Shown: in pieces, positions 15,868 to 24,837 of the stretch
How positions within the stretch are numbered: the first letter of the stretch is position 1
How the letters are laid out: every line of letters starts with the position of its first letter
Assembly (NCBI GenBank): GCA_012960805.1
Contig: DUAO01000017.1
Coordinates: forward strand, 2,773-37,139
Length of the DNA stretch: 34,367 nt
Origin: Flavobacteriales bacterium
GTDB taxonomy: Bacteria; Bacteroidota; Bacteroidia; Flavobacteriales; BACL11
Direction: 5' to 3'
The notes under the pieces: generated by a model
Told to the model about the DNA's origin: nothing
Database searches by the model: none
What the model saw: only the letters and a program-made list of their open reading frames with translations
Made by a program: the position numbers and the translations under genes

Positions 15868-18800
15868 ATGAAAAATAGAGTATTTATGAATAATAAAATA
15901 AAACAAATTGTAATTCTTTCTTTATCACTATTTACTATAGTGACTGTGGCAAAAGAAAACGTTAATCCTGGCGCATCAACTGTAGTAAATACTAAAGTTG
16001 CAGCCGGTTGTAGCCCGTCTAATTCAAAAACTGACTTGGATGTGAATAATGTTAGAGCAACTATTATGGGTGGTGGAGATATGTGGTGGGATTTAGCCGA
16101 TGCTCAGTATGAAATACCTAAAGGAGGGAATAAAAACTCTTTGTTTGCTGGTGCGCTTTGGATTGGAGGTGTTGATGCGGGTGGACAATTAAAAGTAGCC
16201 GGTATGACTTATCGGCAATCGGGTAATGATTTCTGGCCAGGTCCATTAAATGCTGATAATGCCACTATCTCAGCTGATGAATGTACAGAATGGGATAAGC
16301 ATTTTAAAATTAATAGAGCTGATGTTGAAGAGCATATAGCACGTATAGGCGCAAATGACCCTACTTATATTATGCCGAAAAATATTGAAGATTGGCCAGC
16401 ACATGGAGATCAATCTTTAGGACAAGATCAATTTTTAGCCCCTTTCTTTGATGTTAATGGTAATGGTGAGTACGAACCAGAATCAGGAGATTATCCTGAT
16501 TATAATATTACAGGAACAAATGATGATGCTGCTTTGTTTGGAGATCAAACTTTATTTTGGATATTTAATGATAAAGGAAATATACATTCAGAAACTGCAG
16601 CTGATGCATTAGGATTAGAGATTCATGCCCAAGCATTTGGGTTTGTTGCTGACAATGAAGTAAATGATATGACTTTTTATAATTACAAAATTATTAATCG
16701 CTCCACCTTACCTCTTAATGATACCTACTTTGGACAATGGGTTGATCCTGATTTAGGGTTTTATTTAGATGATTATGTTGGGTGTGATGTAAATCTTGGA
16801 TTAGGTTTTTGTTATAATGGAGATGCTGAGGATGAAGGTGCTGCAGGGTACGGATTTAATCCGCCAGCTATTGGGGTTGATTTCTTTCAAGGACCATTAG
16901 CTGACCCAAATGATGGTATTGATAACGATAGAGATGGTGTAGTAGATGAGGCTGGAGAACAGATTATTATGTCAAAATTTGTATACTATAATAATGATGG
17001 AACCGTTATTGGGAACCCTAGTGGGGGAACAGATTTCTACAACTATTTAAGAGGAATATGGAGAGACAATGTACCTATGACTTATGGAGGTGATGGGCAT
17101 GGTGGCGGTACAGGTTCAACAACTACCGAATGTAACTTTATGTTCCCAGGAACTTCTGATGATGCTTTTCCAGGACAGGAATGGACAGAACAAACTGCTG
17201 GTAATATCCCCGCAGATAGAAGATTTTTACAATCTGCAGGTCCATTTACTTTACAGCCGGGAGCTGTAAATGAGATTACTGTTGGTGTAGTATGGGCAAG
17301 AGCAAAGTCTGGAGGACAAACAGCATCTATTGCATTAGTAAAAATTTATGATAGAGAGGCACAAGCTTTATTTGATAACAACTTTAATATCCTTAATGGA
17401 CCAGATGCGCCAGATTTAAAAGTAAGAGAGTTAGATAAAGAATTGATTTTCACTTTATCGAATGGGGAAACTTCAAATAATCAGAATGAAACTTATACTG
17501 AAAAAGATCCTTACATTATTAAAACTGGGCCTCCTTATTATAATAATCCTAATTATGAATTTCAAGGGTATTTAGTATATCAATTAAAAAGCGCTACTGT
17601 TTCAGTAACTGATTTGGATGATGCTGACAAAGCAAGATTAGTATTCAGAAGTGATATTAACGATACAGTTACAGGAATTGTAAATCAGTATTTGGATCCA
17701 TTCTTACAGGTATACACTCCCATTGAAGAGGTGGCGTCAGTATTAAGTTCAGGAGTTGTTGGATCGGTAGATCAGGGGGTTCAATACTCTTTCCAAATTA
17801 TTGATGATAAGTTTGCGCTCGGAAATACGCGTTTGGTAAATCACAAAACCTATTATTTTATGTCATTGGCATATGGGTATAACAGAGCAGAAGAAAATGC
17901 TGATCCGTATGATGTAGACGCTCCAGATTATGATGGTAGAAATCAACCTTATATTTCAGGAAGAAGAAATATTCAGACATATTCTGCCATTCCTCATTTT
18001 ATAGAACCTGAAGCCGGAGGCACAACATTAAACGCTTCTTATGGGGACGGGGTTGAAATTACAAGAATTGAAGGAACAGGTAATGGAGGTATGGCTTTAG
18101 AGCTTACTTCTACAACCATTAATGCAATACTTGAAAGTCCTGATCACAGAGCCATGAACCTTACCTATGAAGCAGGGCAAGTACCTATTGATATTTCGGT
18201 AGTTGATCCTGTTAAAATCCCAAAAGGAACATTTATTTTGAAATTTGAAGAACCAACATTCACAAATACCGGTGTAATTACTTCTTACAAAAAATGGACC
18301 TTAATTGATGAAGAAACAGGTAATATAAAAGCTTCTGCTAATCAGGATATAGTTGTAGGTACTGAAGAATATATTACAAGCTTAGGTTTAAATGTTAAAA
18401 TAAAACAAGCCAGTAACCCTGGTGCTGATCCTACAAATATTGATAATAACGGCTTTATATCAGGTACTATTGAGTATTCAAATATAAATGACAGATGGTT
18501 AAGCGGTTTAGCTGATCTTGATGATAATGGTGATGGATTTTTATGGGGCCTGAACTGGATTAGAGCCGGGTCTTTTACTAATGATAATTTTGCAGGCTTA
18601 AGCGATTACAATCAAGATGAAGATCCAAATGGAATTTATGAAGGTGCTGCAATGCAAACAAATGTTATTACTAGTTCATTTTTTACCTTTGAGACGAATG
18701 GAGGGACTTGGGCTCCTTATTCTTTTGCGTCAAACATGAATGACGGTCCTGGTTTTAACAGTACAGTAACAAATAGTTATGTTAAGTTAGAAAATTTAAA

Positions 18801-20121
18801 TTCTGTTGATATTGTATTTAAGCCATGTAAAGAAGCAACTGCAGATCTAAGTATACAAGGGTGTAAGGACAAATATTGGTCAAGAGTATGTGTGGTTGAA
18901 GCGCAAGATGATCCTGATTTATCAATTGGAAATCAGGTGAAAATGGGCTTAAGACAGTCTCCTTCAGTTGATAAAGAAGGTAATGATGATGGAAGCGGTA
19001 CATTAGGAATGGGATGGTTCCCCGGTTATGCAATTGATATTGAAACCGGAGAAAGGTTAAATATTATTTTTGCTGAAGATTCGTGGCAAACTTCTGAAAA
19101 TGGTGCCGATATGAAGTGGAACCCTACTGCTAAAATTACTACTAATGATCAATTCCCACAATATGACCCTTCAGCACCAATAGGACAGCAATTTACTGGA
19201 GGAAATTATTTATTAGGAGGGAAACACTTTATTTACGTGGTGAATGGTTCTTCATGGGTAAAAGGAACTGAAGATTATGTAAACGGTGATTTAAAAGATG
19301 TTGGAAATTCACCAAATTATGATGAAGGAGCTTGGATTTATGAAAAATTAACAAATTCTACTCCATTAATTATAGGTCAGTTTGATGTATTTGAGAATAT
19401 TGGTTGGGTTGGCGTACCTTTATTAGCTCCAGGAAGAGAATTATTGACAAGTGATGTAAGAGTGAAATTGAGAGTAACTAAGCCTTATAAGCAGTATGAA
19501 ACAGTTTCTAGAGATAAAATCTTAAAATCAACTGATGCATTAATTATTGGTGAGTCTTATACAGTTGCATATTTTAATTCATCTAATACAAACCCGCAAG
19601 GAAGTTGGGGAGGAAAACAAATAACGCATGATGGAAATACTTATGAAGTAGGTGAAACATTTGTTGCAACTACGACATCTTTTACGGGCAGCAATAAAGC
19701 ACGAGTAATTGAGTATGCTGCACTAAATTCATTTAATCCTATTTACCGTTTTAATACAGATAATATTGTTGCTAGCCAAGGAAATCTTGGAGTAGCTAAG
19801 GATGCAATGGAAATGATTAATGCTGTGCCCAACCCGTACTATGGTTATAATTCTTATGAGGTGAATCAGTTAGACAACAGAGTTAAGATTACTAATTTAC
19901 CACAACGAGCAACAATTTCTATTTTTACTGTGAGCGGAACTTTAGTTCGTAAAATGAAAAAGGATGATATAGTAACTTCTATTGATTGGGATTTGAAAAA
20001 TGATTATGGTATTCCAATTGCAAGTGGACTTTACATTATTCATGTAAATGCACCTGGTATAGGTAAAAAAGTAATTAAATGGTTTGGAGCATTAAGACCA
20101 ATTGATTTAGATACATTCTAA
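15868..20121 (+). CDS. Giant secreted protein with T9SS-type C-terminal domain, function unknown
   Basis: A 1417-aa exported protein. A signal peptide covers about residues 1-28; a second in-frame ATG at 15889 (MNNKIKQ) would also leave one. The N-terminal part has a conserved-looking block, MWWDLADAQYEIPKGG then LFAGALWIGG and FWPGPLNAD (about 72-130), which I recall from other uncharacterised proteins of the FCB group. Acidic loops at about 195-211, 346-361 (DPNDGIDNDRDGVVDE) and 883-891 resemble calcium-binding thrombospondin-3/dockerin-like loops. Residues about 1319-1417 form a T9SS type-A-like sorting domain: VPNPYYG, ISIFTVSGTLVRKM and ASGLYIIHVNAPG. It then runs past the usual end with KWFGALRPIDLDTF. 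No catalytic motif is recognised. Export to the surface via T9SS is inferred. Confidence 0.85.
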   Translation: MKNRVFMNNKIKQIVILSLSLFTIVTVAKENVNPGASTVVNTKVAAGCSPSNSKTDLDVNNVRATIMGGGDMWWDLADAQYEIPKGGNKNSLFAGALWIGGVDAGGQLKVAGMTYRQSGNDFWPGPLNADNATISADECTEWDKHFKINRADVEEHIARIGANDPTYIMPKNIEDWPAHGDQSLGQDQFLAPFFDVNGNGEYEPESGDYPDYNITGTNDDAALFGDQTLFWIFNDKGNIHSETAADALGLEIHAQAFGFVADNEVNDMTFYNYKIINRSTLPLNDTYFGQWVDPDLGFYLDDYVGCDVNLGLGFCYNGDAEDEGAAGYGFNPPAIGVDFFQGPLADPNDGIDNDRDGVVDEAGEQIIMSKFVYYNNDGTVIGNPSGGTDFYNYLRGIWRDNVPMTYGGDGHGGGTGSTTTECNFMFPGTSDDAFPGQEWTEQTAGNIPADRRFLQSAGPFTLQPGAVNEITVGVVWARAKSGGQTASIALVKIYDREAQALFDNNFNILNGPDAPDLKVRELDKELIFTLSNGETSNNQNETYTEKDPYIIKTGPPYYNNPNYEFQGYLVYQLKSATVSVTDLDDADKARLVFRSDINDTVTGIVNQYLDPFLQVYTPIEEVASVLSSGVVGSVDQGVQYSFQIIDDKFALGNTRLVNHKTYYFMSLAYGYNRAEENADPYDVDAPDYDGRNQPYISGRRNIQTYSAIPHFIEPEAGGTTLNASYGDGVEITRIEGTGNGGMALELTSTTINAILESPDHRAMNLTYEAGQVPIDISVVDPVKIPKGTFILKFEEPTFTNTGVITSYKKWTLIDEETGNIKASANQDIVVGTEEYITSLGLNVKIKQASNPGADPTNIDNNGFISGTIEYSNINDRWLSGLADLDDNGDGFLWGLNWIRAGSFTNDNFAGLSDYNQDEDPNGIYEGAAMQTNVITSSFFTFETNGGTWAPYSFASNMNDGPGFNSTVTNSYVKLENLNSVDIVFKPCKEATADLSIQGCKDKYWSRVCVVEAQDDPDLSIGNQVKMGLRQSPSVDKEGNDDGSGTLGMGWFPGYAIDIETGERLNIIFAEDSWQTSENGADMKWNPTAKITTNDQFPQYDPSAPIGQQFTGGNYLLGGKHFIYVVNGSSWVKGTEDYVNGDLKDVGNSPNYDEGAWIYEKLTNSTPLIIGQFDVFENIGWVGVPLLAPGRELLTSDVRVKLRVTKPYKQYETVSRDKILKSTDALIIGESYTVAYFNSSNTNPQGSWGGKQITHDGNTYEVGETFVATTTSFTGSNKARVIEYAALNSFNPIYRFNTDNIVASQGNLGVAKDAMEMINAVPNPYYGYNSYEVNQLDNRVKITNLPQRATISIFTVSGTLVRKMKKDDIVTSIDWDLKNDYGIPIASGLYIIHVNAPGIGKKVIKWFGALRPIDLDTF

Positions 20122-20154
20122 TAAATAAAATTTGACGATAATAAAAATATAAAT

Positions 20155-21231
20155 ATGAAACAAATTAATAACTGGATAAAAGCCACAACACTAATTGCTT
20201 TGATTATATTTCCATTTCAAGAAGGTTTTGCAGGTAACGAGCAAAGAACTGGGTCAGCAGGAGCTTCCGAATTATTAATCAATCCTTGGGCAAGAACCTC
20301 TGGTTGGGCAGGTGCAAATATTGCAGGAGTAAGAGGGCTTGAAGGAATTTATTCTAATGTAGCTGGTTTGGCATTTACTCAAAAAACAGAATTGATTTTT
20401 ACGCAAACCTCATGGTTACAATATGGTAATAAAATGTTCAGCGCTAATGATGCTGTAAGTACTATTAGTTCATTTGGTTTCTCACAAAAAGTAGGAGAAT
20501 CAGGAGTGCTTGGTTTTGCAGTTATGAGTATGGATTTTGGCGAGATTGAAATTACTACTGTTGATTTACCTGATGGGGGTATAGGAACCTATTCTCCTAA
20601 ATTTATGAATATAGCGGTGTCTTATGCTAAGATATTTTCTAACAGTATTTATGGTGGAGTTACAGTAAAAATGATATCTGAACAAATTTCTAATGTAGGT
20701 GCTAATGGCGTAGCTTTGGATGCAGGTATTCAATATGTAACAGGAAAAAAAGATAATTTGAAGTTTGGTATTTCATTAAAAAATGTAGGGCCTAGAATGT
20801 CATTTTCAGGTGATGGACTTTCTTTTAGAGGTATTGTAGGTGATGATGATGATTATAAAATGACAATTGAACAAAGGTCATCAGAACTTGAATTACCAGC
20901 TTTATTAAATATCGGTATATCGTACGATATTAATGTGTTAAGACACAGATTAACTGGAGCAGGTACTTTTACTTCTAATTCTTTTCAAAAAGATCAGTAC
21001 CGTTTGGGATGCGAATACGCTTACAGGGATATGTTTATGGTACGTACAGGTTATACTTATGAGGAAGGAATAAGAACTCCATCCACAAGAACTACTGCAT
21101 TAAGAGGTCCTTCTGCTGGTTTTACAGTAGAGTTGCCAATGGGTAATGGTACATTCGGTTTGGATTATTCTTATCGTCATACTGATCCTTTCCAAGGCTC
21201 ACACACTATTGGAGCTAGGATTAATTTATAA
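20155..21231 (+). CDS. PorV/PorQ-family outer-membrane barrel protein
   Basis: A 358-aa protein with a signal peptide (about 1-26, ending EGFAG) and a FadL-like beta-barrel. The N-terminal signature AGASELLINPWARTSGWAGA, then GIYSNVAGLAF, is that of the PorV/UPF0164 family; PorV reads as ARSAGMGGA and NPAGLA in many relatives. The C-terminus ends in strands with DYSYRHTDPF and GARINL. PorV is the T9SS shuttle that takes cargo from the translocon by its C-terminal domain. This copy follows a T9SS-type cargo gene by 33 bp and may be a dedicated shuttle or anchor for it. A housekeeping PorV role is less likely given its operon. The terminator at 21261 closes the operon. Confidence 0.87.
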   Translation: MKQINNWIKATTLIALIIFPFQEGFAGNEQRTGSAGASELLINPWARTSGWAGANIAGVRGLEGIYSNVAGLAFTQKTELIFTQTSWLQYGNKMFSANDAVSTISSFGFSQKVGESGVLGFAVMSMDFGEIEITTVDLPDGGIGTYSPKFMNIAVSYAKIFSNSIYGGVTVKMISEQISNVGANGVALDAGIQYVTGKKDNLKFGISLKNVGPRMSFSGDGLSFRGIVGDDDDYKMTIEQRSSELELPALLNIGISYDINVLRHRLTGAGTFTSNSFQKDQYRLGCEYAYRDMFMVRTGYTYEEGIRTPSTRTTALRGPSAGFTVELPMGNGTFGLDYSYRHTDPFQGSHTIGARINL

Positions 21232-21260
21232 AATAAAAACAATACATATTATGTTCAGAA

Positions 21261-21280
21261 AGGAAGGTAACTTCCTTTTT
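21261..21280 (+). terminator. Intrinsic terminator of the receptor / T9SS cargo / PorV-like operon
   Basis: A 6-bp perfect stem AGGAAG / CTTCCT with a GTAA (GNRA-type) loop and a run of five T at 21276-21280, 30 bases after the PorV-like stop. Confidence 0.85.
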
Positions 21281-21304
21281 GTGCGTTTATAAATACAACT
21301 AATT

Positions 21305-21778
21305 ATGAATACAATATATTTATCACATGAAGGGTACGATAACTTAAAGGTAGAATTAGATACCTTAAAGTCTGTGGATCGCCCAAGAGTAATCAATCAA
21401 ATAGCGGAAGCAAGAGATAAGGGGGATTTGTCGGAAAATGCAGAATATGATGCGGCAAAAGAAGCGCAAGGTTTATTGGAAGCTAGGATTGCTAAATTAG
21501 AGAATGATGTATCAAATGCACGCGTATTAGATAAGTCAGAAATGGATACATCATCTGTACATTTATTGACAAAAGTTACTATTAAGAACACGGAAAATGG
21601 CATGGAAATGACCTATGCTATTGTCTCTGAAAGTGAAGCTGATTTGGCTGCAAAAAAGATTTCGGCTACTTCTCCTATAGGTAAAGGATTATTAGGAAAA
21701 TCTGTTGGGGAGATTGCTGATATTGACGTGCCAAATGGCATTATGCATTTTGAAATTACTAAAATAGAAAAACTATAA
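21305..21778 (+). CDS. greA: Transcription elongation factor GreA
   Basis: Rescues backtracked RNA polymerase by stimulating cleavage of the transcript 3' end. The 157-aa protein has the usual N-terminal antiparallel coiled coil (about 1-75) with the acidic tip region GDLSENAEYDAAKE (about 40-53). The C-terminal FKBP-like domain has SPIGKGLLGKSVGEI and ends IMHFEITKIEKL. Its TAA overlaps the ATG of the HIT gene by one base (TAATG), so the two are translationally coupled. Confidence 0.97.
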   Translation: MNTIYLSHEGYDNLKVELDTLKSVDRPRVINQIAEARDKGDLSENAEYDAAKEAQGLLEARIAKLENDVSNARVLDKSEMDTSSVHLLTKVTIKNTENGMEMTYAIVSESEADLAAKKISATSPIGKGLLGKSVGEIADIDVPNGIMHFEITKIEKL

Positions 21779-22170
21779 TGTCAAGTATTTTCTCTAAAAT
21801 AGTGAGTGGTGATATTCCCGCATATAAGGTTGCGGAGGATGAGCATCATTTAGCCTTTTTGGATATTTTTCCTTTAGCAAAAGGACATGTGCTAGTTATT
21901 CCTAAAAAGGAAACAGATTATATTTTTGATATTACTTCAGACGAATATTTAGAACTTTGGAAATTTGCACAAAAAGTAGCAAAAGGTATGGATAAAGTAA
22001 TTGCTTGTGAAAGAATTGGAGTAGCTGTAATTGGGCTTGAAGTTCCTCATACTCACATTCATTTAGTGCCACTTAATAATGTATCTGATATTAATTTTGA
22101 GCGACCAAAATTGAAGTTTTCAGAAGCTGAAATGAAATCAGTTTCAGATTTGATTAAATCAGCTATTTAA
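21778..22170 (+). CDS. HIT family protein (histidine triad nucleotide hydrolase)
   Basis: A 130-aa cytoplasmic protein of the Hint branch, which hydrolyses nucleoside phosphoramidates and related nucleotides. The histidine triad is HTHIHLVPL with H91, H93 and H95. The N-terminal nucleotide-binding motif SIFSKIVSGDIPAYKV and GHVLVIPKKE are clear. It begins inside the greA stop (TAATG) and ends 8 bp inside the convergent ruvC gene. The exact substrate is unknown. Confidence 0.95.
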   Translation: MSSIFSKIVSGDIPAYKVAEDEHHLAFLDIFPLAKGHVLVIPKKETDYIFDITSDEYLELWKFAQKVAKGMDKVIACERIGVAVIGLEVPHTHIHLVPLNNVSDINFERPKLKFSEAEMKSVSDLIKSAI

Positions 22171-22714
22171 GTTTATCAGGGTTATCTTTTAGAAAGGATC
22201 CCCAACCGGTATACTTTCCTCCTTTTCCACTAGGATTCCTTTGAAAATAATGACAAACGGCAGCCGCCAATCCATCTGTTGCGTCCAAGTGTTTTGGCAT
22301 TTCTTTAATGTTTAAAAGAGATTTTAGCATAGCTGCAACTTGCTCTTTACTAGAAGTTCCCCCTCCAGTAATAGCCATCTTTATTTTTTTTGGTGCGTAC
22401 TCAAATATAGGAATATCACGATAAAGTGCTGCTGACATAGCTACTCCTTGCGCTCTTCCTAACTTTAGCATGGATTGCACATTCTTACCAAAAAAAGGAG
22501 CCTCAACAGCTAATTCGTCTGGTTTGTACTCATCAACTAATTGTAATGTGCGTTCAAATATCCGTTTTAACTTTAATTCATGAGAACTTAGTTTTGAAAG
22601 ATGCAAAACCCCCATTTGAATAAGCTCCATTTGATTTTCTTTAATACGAATAAGTCCGTATCCCATTATTGTGGTTCCAGGATCTATGCCTAATATGATT
22701 TTATCAGTCTGCAA
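22163..22714 (-). CDS. ruvC: Holliday junction resolvase RuvC
   Basis: Endonuclease that cuts Holliday junctions with RuvAB during recombination repair. All four acidic active-site residues are visible: D11 (GIDPGTT), E71 (VEAPFFG), D144 and D147 (HLDATDGLAAA). The 183-aa length is normal. The start must be TTG at 22712-22714. Two codons upstream is an in-frame TAA, and no ATG or GTG lies before the catalytic D11, so a rare start codon is used, which may keep expression low. The gene is divergent from the flippase-like gene across 42 bp and overlaps the HIT gene by 8 bp at its end. Confidence 0.95.
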   Translation of the reverse strand: MQTDKIILGIDPGTTIMGYGLIRIKENQMELIQMGVLHLSKLSSHELKLKRIFERTLQLVDEYKPDELAVEAPFFGKNVQSMLKLGRAQGVAMSAALYRDIPIFEYAPKKIKMAITGGGTSSKEQVAAMLKSLLNIKEMPKHLDATDGLAAAVCHYFQRNPSGKGGKYTGWGSFLKDNPDKLK

Positions 22715-22718
22715 TTGT

Positions 22719-22726
22719 TATCTTTG
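22719..22726 (+). promoter_or_regulatory. -7 box for the flippase-GT2-OppC set
   Basis: TATCTTTG, an exact TAnnTTTG match and identical to the box before tRNA-Leu. It lies 30 bases before the ATG at 22757. It sits just upstream of the ruvC start and close to an opposing box at 22745. Confidence 0.45.
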
Positions 22727-22744
22727 TTTTGAATAATTGTACAA

Positions 22745-22752
22745 CAAAACTA
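22745..22752 (-). promoter_or_regulatory. -7 box for ruvC
   Basis: TAGTTTTG on the minus strand, an exact TAnnTTTG match, placing a transcription start near 22738 and leaving a leader of about 23 nt to the TTG start at 22714. It faces the box at 22719, so the two transcripts would overlap at their 5' ends. Confidence 0.4.
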
Positions 22753-22756
22753 AGCA

Positions 22757-23734
22757 ATGCTAAGCAGAAAAACGATTGGCTTTCTATTAAAAATTGGAAT
22801 TGTGGCTTTTGCTCTTTTCTTTTTGTACGAGCAACTTACTTCCAAAAGTAGTGTAGAGCAATTTAATAGTGATGCAATTTTACAACAAATTAAGCAACAC
22901 TATGGAGTGCTTGCAGTTATTATCCTTATGATGTTCTTGAATTGGTTTTTGGAAGCATTAAAGTGGCGATTTTTAATTTCAAAGATTGAACAAATATCCA
23001 TTAAGCGCTCCATTAGAGCAATTTTCTCAGGCATTACGGTTTCGGCTTTTACACCCAATAGAGTTGGAGAATATGGTGGCAGAGTTTTTTGTTTGGAAAA
23101 AGCAGATAGGATACAAGGGGTGATAATTACTGTAATAGGATCCATGGCACAATTAGTGATTACTATTTTCTTTGGTTGTATTGGCTTATTGTTTTTGCCA
23201 AAATATAGCTCTGAATTTTATTACACAGTAAACTCTATAGAGTTTGGCTATCCTATTTTAATATTTTTATTGGTGTTGCTGAATGTACTGATTGTATTTT
23301 TATTTTTAAATGCATACCTATTTTCCGCGATCCTTTCTAAAATAAAATTTTTAAGCAAGTATGAGAAATACAATGAAGTTTTTTCTTTTTACAATACAGA
23401 TGAATTAGCAAAAGTACTTTGGTACTCTGTTGCAAGATATGCTGTATTTACTACTCAGTTTTTTATTTTATTGCAATTGTTTGATATTAATATTGCCTAT
23501 GCTGATGCTATTGTTTTAATCATGATAATGCTTTTTGTAGTTTCAATAACCCCCACTATTGCCATTACTGAAATTGGGATAAGAGGTTCTGTTGCTATTT
23601 TCCTTTTTGGCTTGCTTTCTACTAATACTACTGGGATATTTGCAGCTACTTTTGTTATGTGGATTATTAATCTTTTATTGCCTGCACTTATCGGAACGGT
23701 ATTTATTTTTACACTTAAATTCTTCCGCAAATAA
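22757..23734 (+). CDS. Lysylphosphatidylglycerol synthase TM-region / UPF0104-like flippase-type membrane protein
   Basis: A 325-aa inner-membrane protein with about eight hydrophobic segments, matching the membrane part of MprF-type lysyl-PG synthases (the flippase region) without the synthase domain. Supporting features are FLNWFLEALKWRFLIS (about 55-70), RAIFSGITVSAFTPNRVGEYGGR (about 85-108), and TPTIAITEIGIRGSVAIFLFG near residue 275. Members without the catalytic domain are thought to move lipids or lipid-linked sugars across the membrane. Its TAA overlaps the ATG of the following glycosyltransferase gene (TAATG), so the two may act on one lipid-linked glycan. Confidence 0.85.
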   Translation: MLSRKTIGFLLKIGIVAFALFFLYEQLTSKSSVEQFNSDAILQQIKQHYGVLAVIILMMFLNWFLEALKWRFLISKIEQISIKRSIRAIFSGITVSAFTPNRVGEYGGRVFCLEKADRIQGVIITVIGSMAQLVITIFFGCIGLLFLPKYSSEFYYTVNSIEFGYPILIFLLVLLNVLIVFLFLNAYLFSAILSKIKFLSKYEKYNEVFSFYNTDELAKVLWYSVARYAVFTTQFFILLQLFDINIAYADAIVLIMIMLFVVSITPTIAITEIGIRGSVAIFLFGLLSTNTTGIFAATFVMWIINLLLPALIGTVFIFTLKFFRK

Positions 23735-24837
23735 TGCAATTTCTCATTGCTTTTATTACATTGTTGTATGTGTTACAAATCTTACAATACCGCATTGGTT
23801 GGGATAAAATAAAATCGGTAAATAGGCAAGCATACACGCCAAAAGTGAGTGTCGTGATTGCTATGCGCAATGAAGAATCAGAAATAATACGATTGATTAC
23901 GGATCTTAAAAAACAAATTTACCCTACTGATAAATTGGAGTTTATTTTAGTAAACGACCATTCCACTGATGCAACATTGGAATTGTTGCAACAATCTGCA
24001 ATGGATAATTTGCAAATTGTAAATATGCCAGACGGAGAATTCGGCAAAAAGAATGCAATTAAAAAAGCTGTAGTCTTAGCAGAAGGAGAAATTATATTGG
24101 CTACTGATGCAGATTGTAGTTTTCTGTCAACTTGGGCGCAAACAATGGCTTCCTATTTTGAAGATTCAAGTATAAAATTAGTGTCTGGCCCTGTTGGATT
24201 TTACAAACAGAAAGGAGTTTTCCAAAGCTTACAAGCGCTAGAGTTTTCCTCATTAATTGGTAGTGGTGCGGGTGCAATCGGAATGGGTAGTGCACTCTTT
24301 TGTAATGGGGCAAATATGGCTTACCGAAAAGATATTTTTTTGGAGGTAAATAAGTTTGAAAACGATACTGCAGCTAGTGGTGATGATGTTTTTTTATTGC
24401 ATAGCGTGAAAGCAAAATATCCGAACTCAATTGCTTTTGCAAAAGATGAAAATGCTATTGTTATTACTGAGGGAGCACAAAGTATAAAAACTTTTATTAA
24501 CCAAAGAAAAAGATGGACTGCTAAAAGTAGTGCTTATAAAGATTGGGCAAGTATTTACATGTCATATTTAGTGTTATTTGTCAATTTAGCTATTGGATTT
24601 TTATTTGCAATGCAATTTTTTTATCAGCAATATTTTGAGCTTTTTATATTATTTTTTATTGCAAAGTTCATAGTTGATTTATTTTTGTTGTATCCAGTGC
24701 TTAGATTTTTCAAGCGTACAGATTTAATAAAATGGATTTTCCCATTTGAGTTATTCTATTCTTTTTACATAGTTTTGATTGTTGCTTTGTCTTTTACAAA
24801 ATCATTTGAATGGAAAGGCAGAACGCATAAAAAATAA
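23734..24837 (+). CDS. Membrane-associated family 2 glycosyltransferase
   Basis: A 367-aa processive-type GT-A enzyme. An N-terminal hydrophobic segment (about 1-18) precedes the GT2 domain. SVVIAMRNEE and FILVNDHSTD bind the nucleotide sugar, ATDADCSF (about 123-130) holds the metal-binding acidic motif, SGDDVFLL supplies the catalytic-base region, and QRKRW is the Q-x-x-RW motif. Two or three transmembrane helices follow in the last 100 residues. It would transfer a sugar to a lipid or growing polymer at the inner membrane. It is coupled to the flippase-like gene (1-base overlap) and is followed without spacer by the OppC-like gene. Confidence 0.9.
   Translation: MQFLIAFITLLYVLQILQYRIGWDKIKSVNRQAYTPKVSVVIAMRNEESEIIRLITDLKKQIYPTDKLEFILVNDHSTDATLELLQQSAMDNLQIVNMPDGEFGKKNAIKKAVVLAEGEIILATDADCSFLSTWAQTMASYFEDSSIKLVSGPVGFYKQKGVFQSLQALEFSSLIGSGAGAIGMGSALFCNGANMAYRKDIFLEVNKFENDTAASGDDVFLLHSVKAKYPNSIAFAKDENAIVITEGAQSIKTFINQRKRWTAKSSAYKDWASIYMSYLVLFVNLAIGFLFAMQFFYQQYFELFILFFIAKFIVDLFLLYPVLRFFKRTDLIKWIFPFELFYSFYIVLIVALSFTKSFEWKGRTHKK

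Noticed and set aside
12159..20121. SusC/SusD glycan utilisation pair
   Set aside because: The gene after the receptor is not SusD-like: it has no lipobox and no TPR-type helices, but does have a T9SS-like C-terminal domain.
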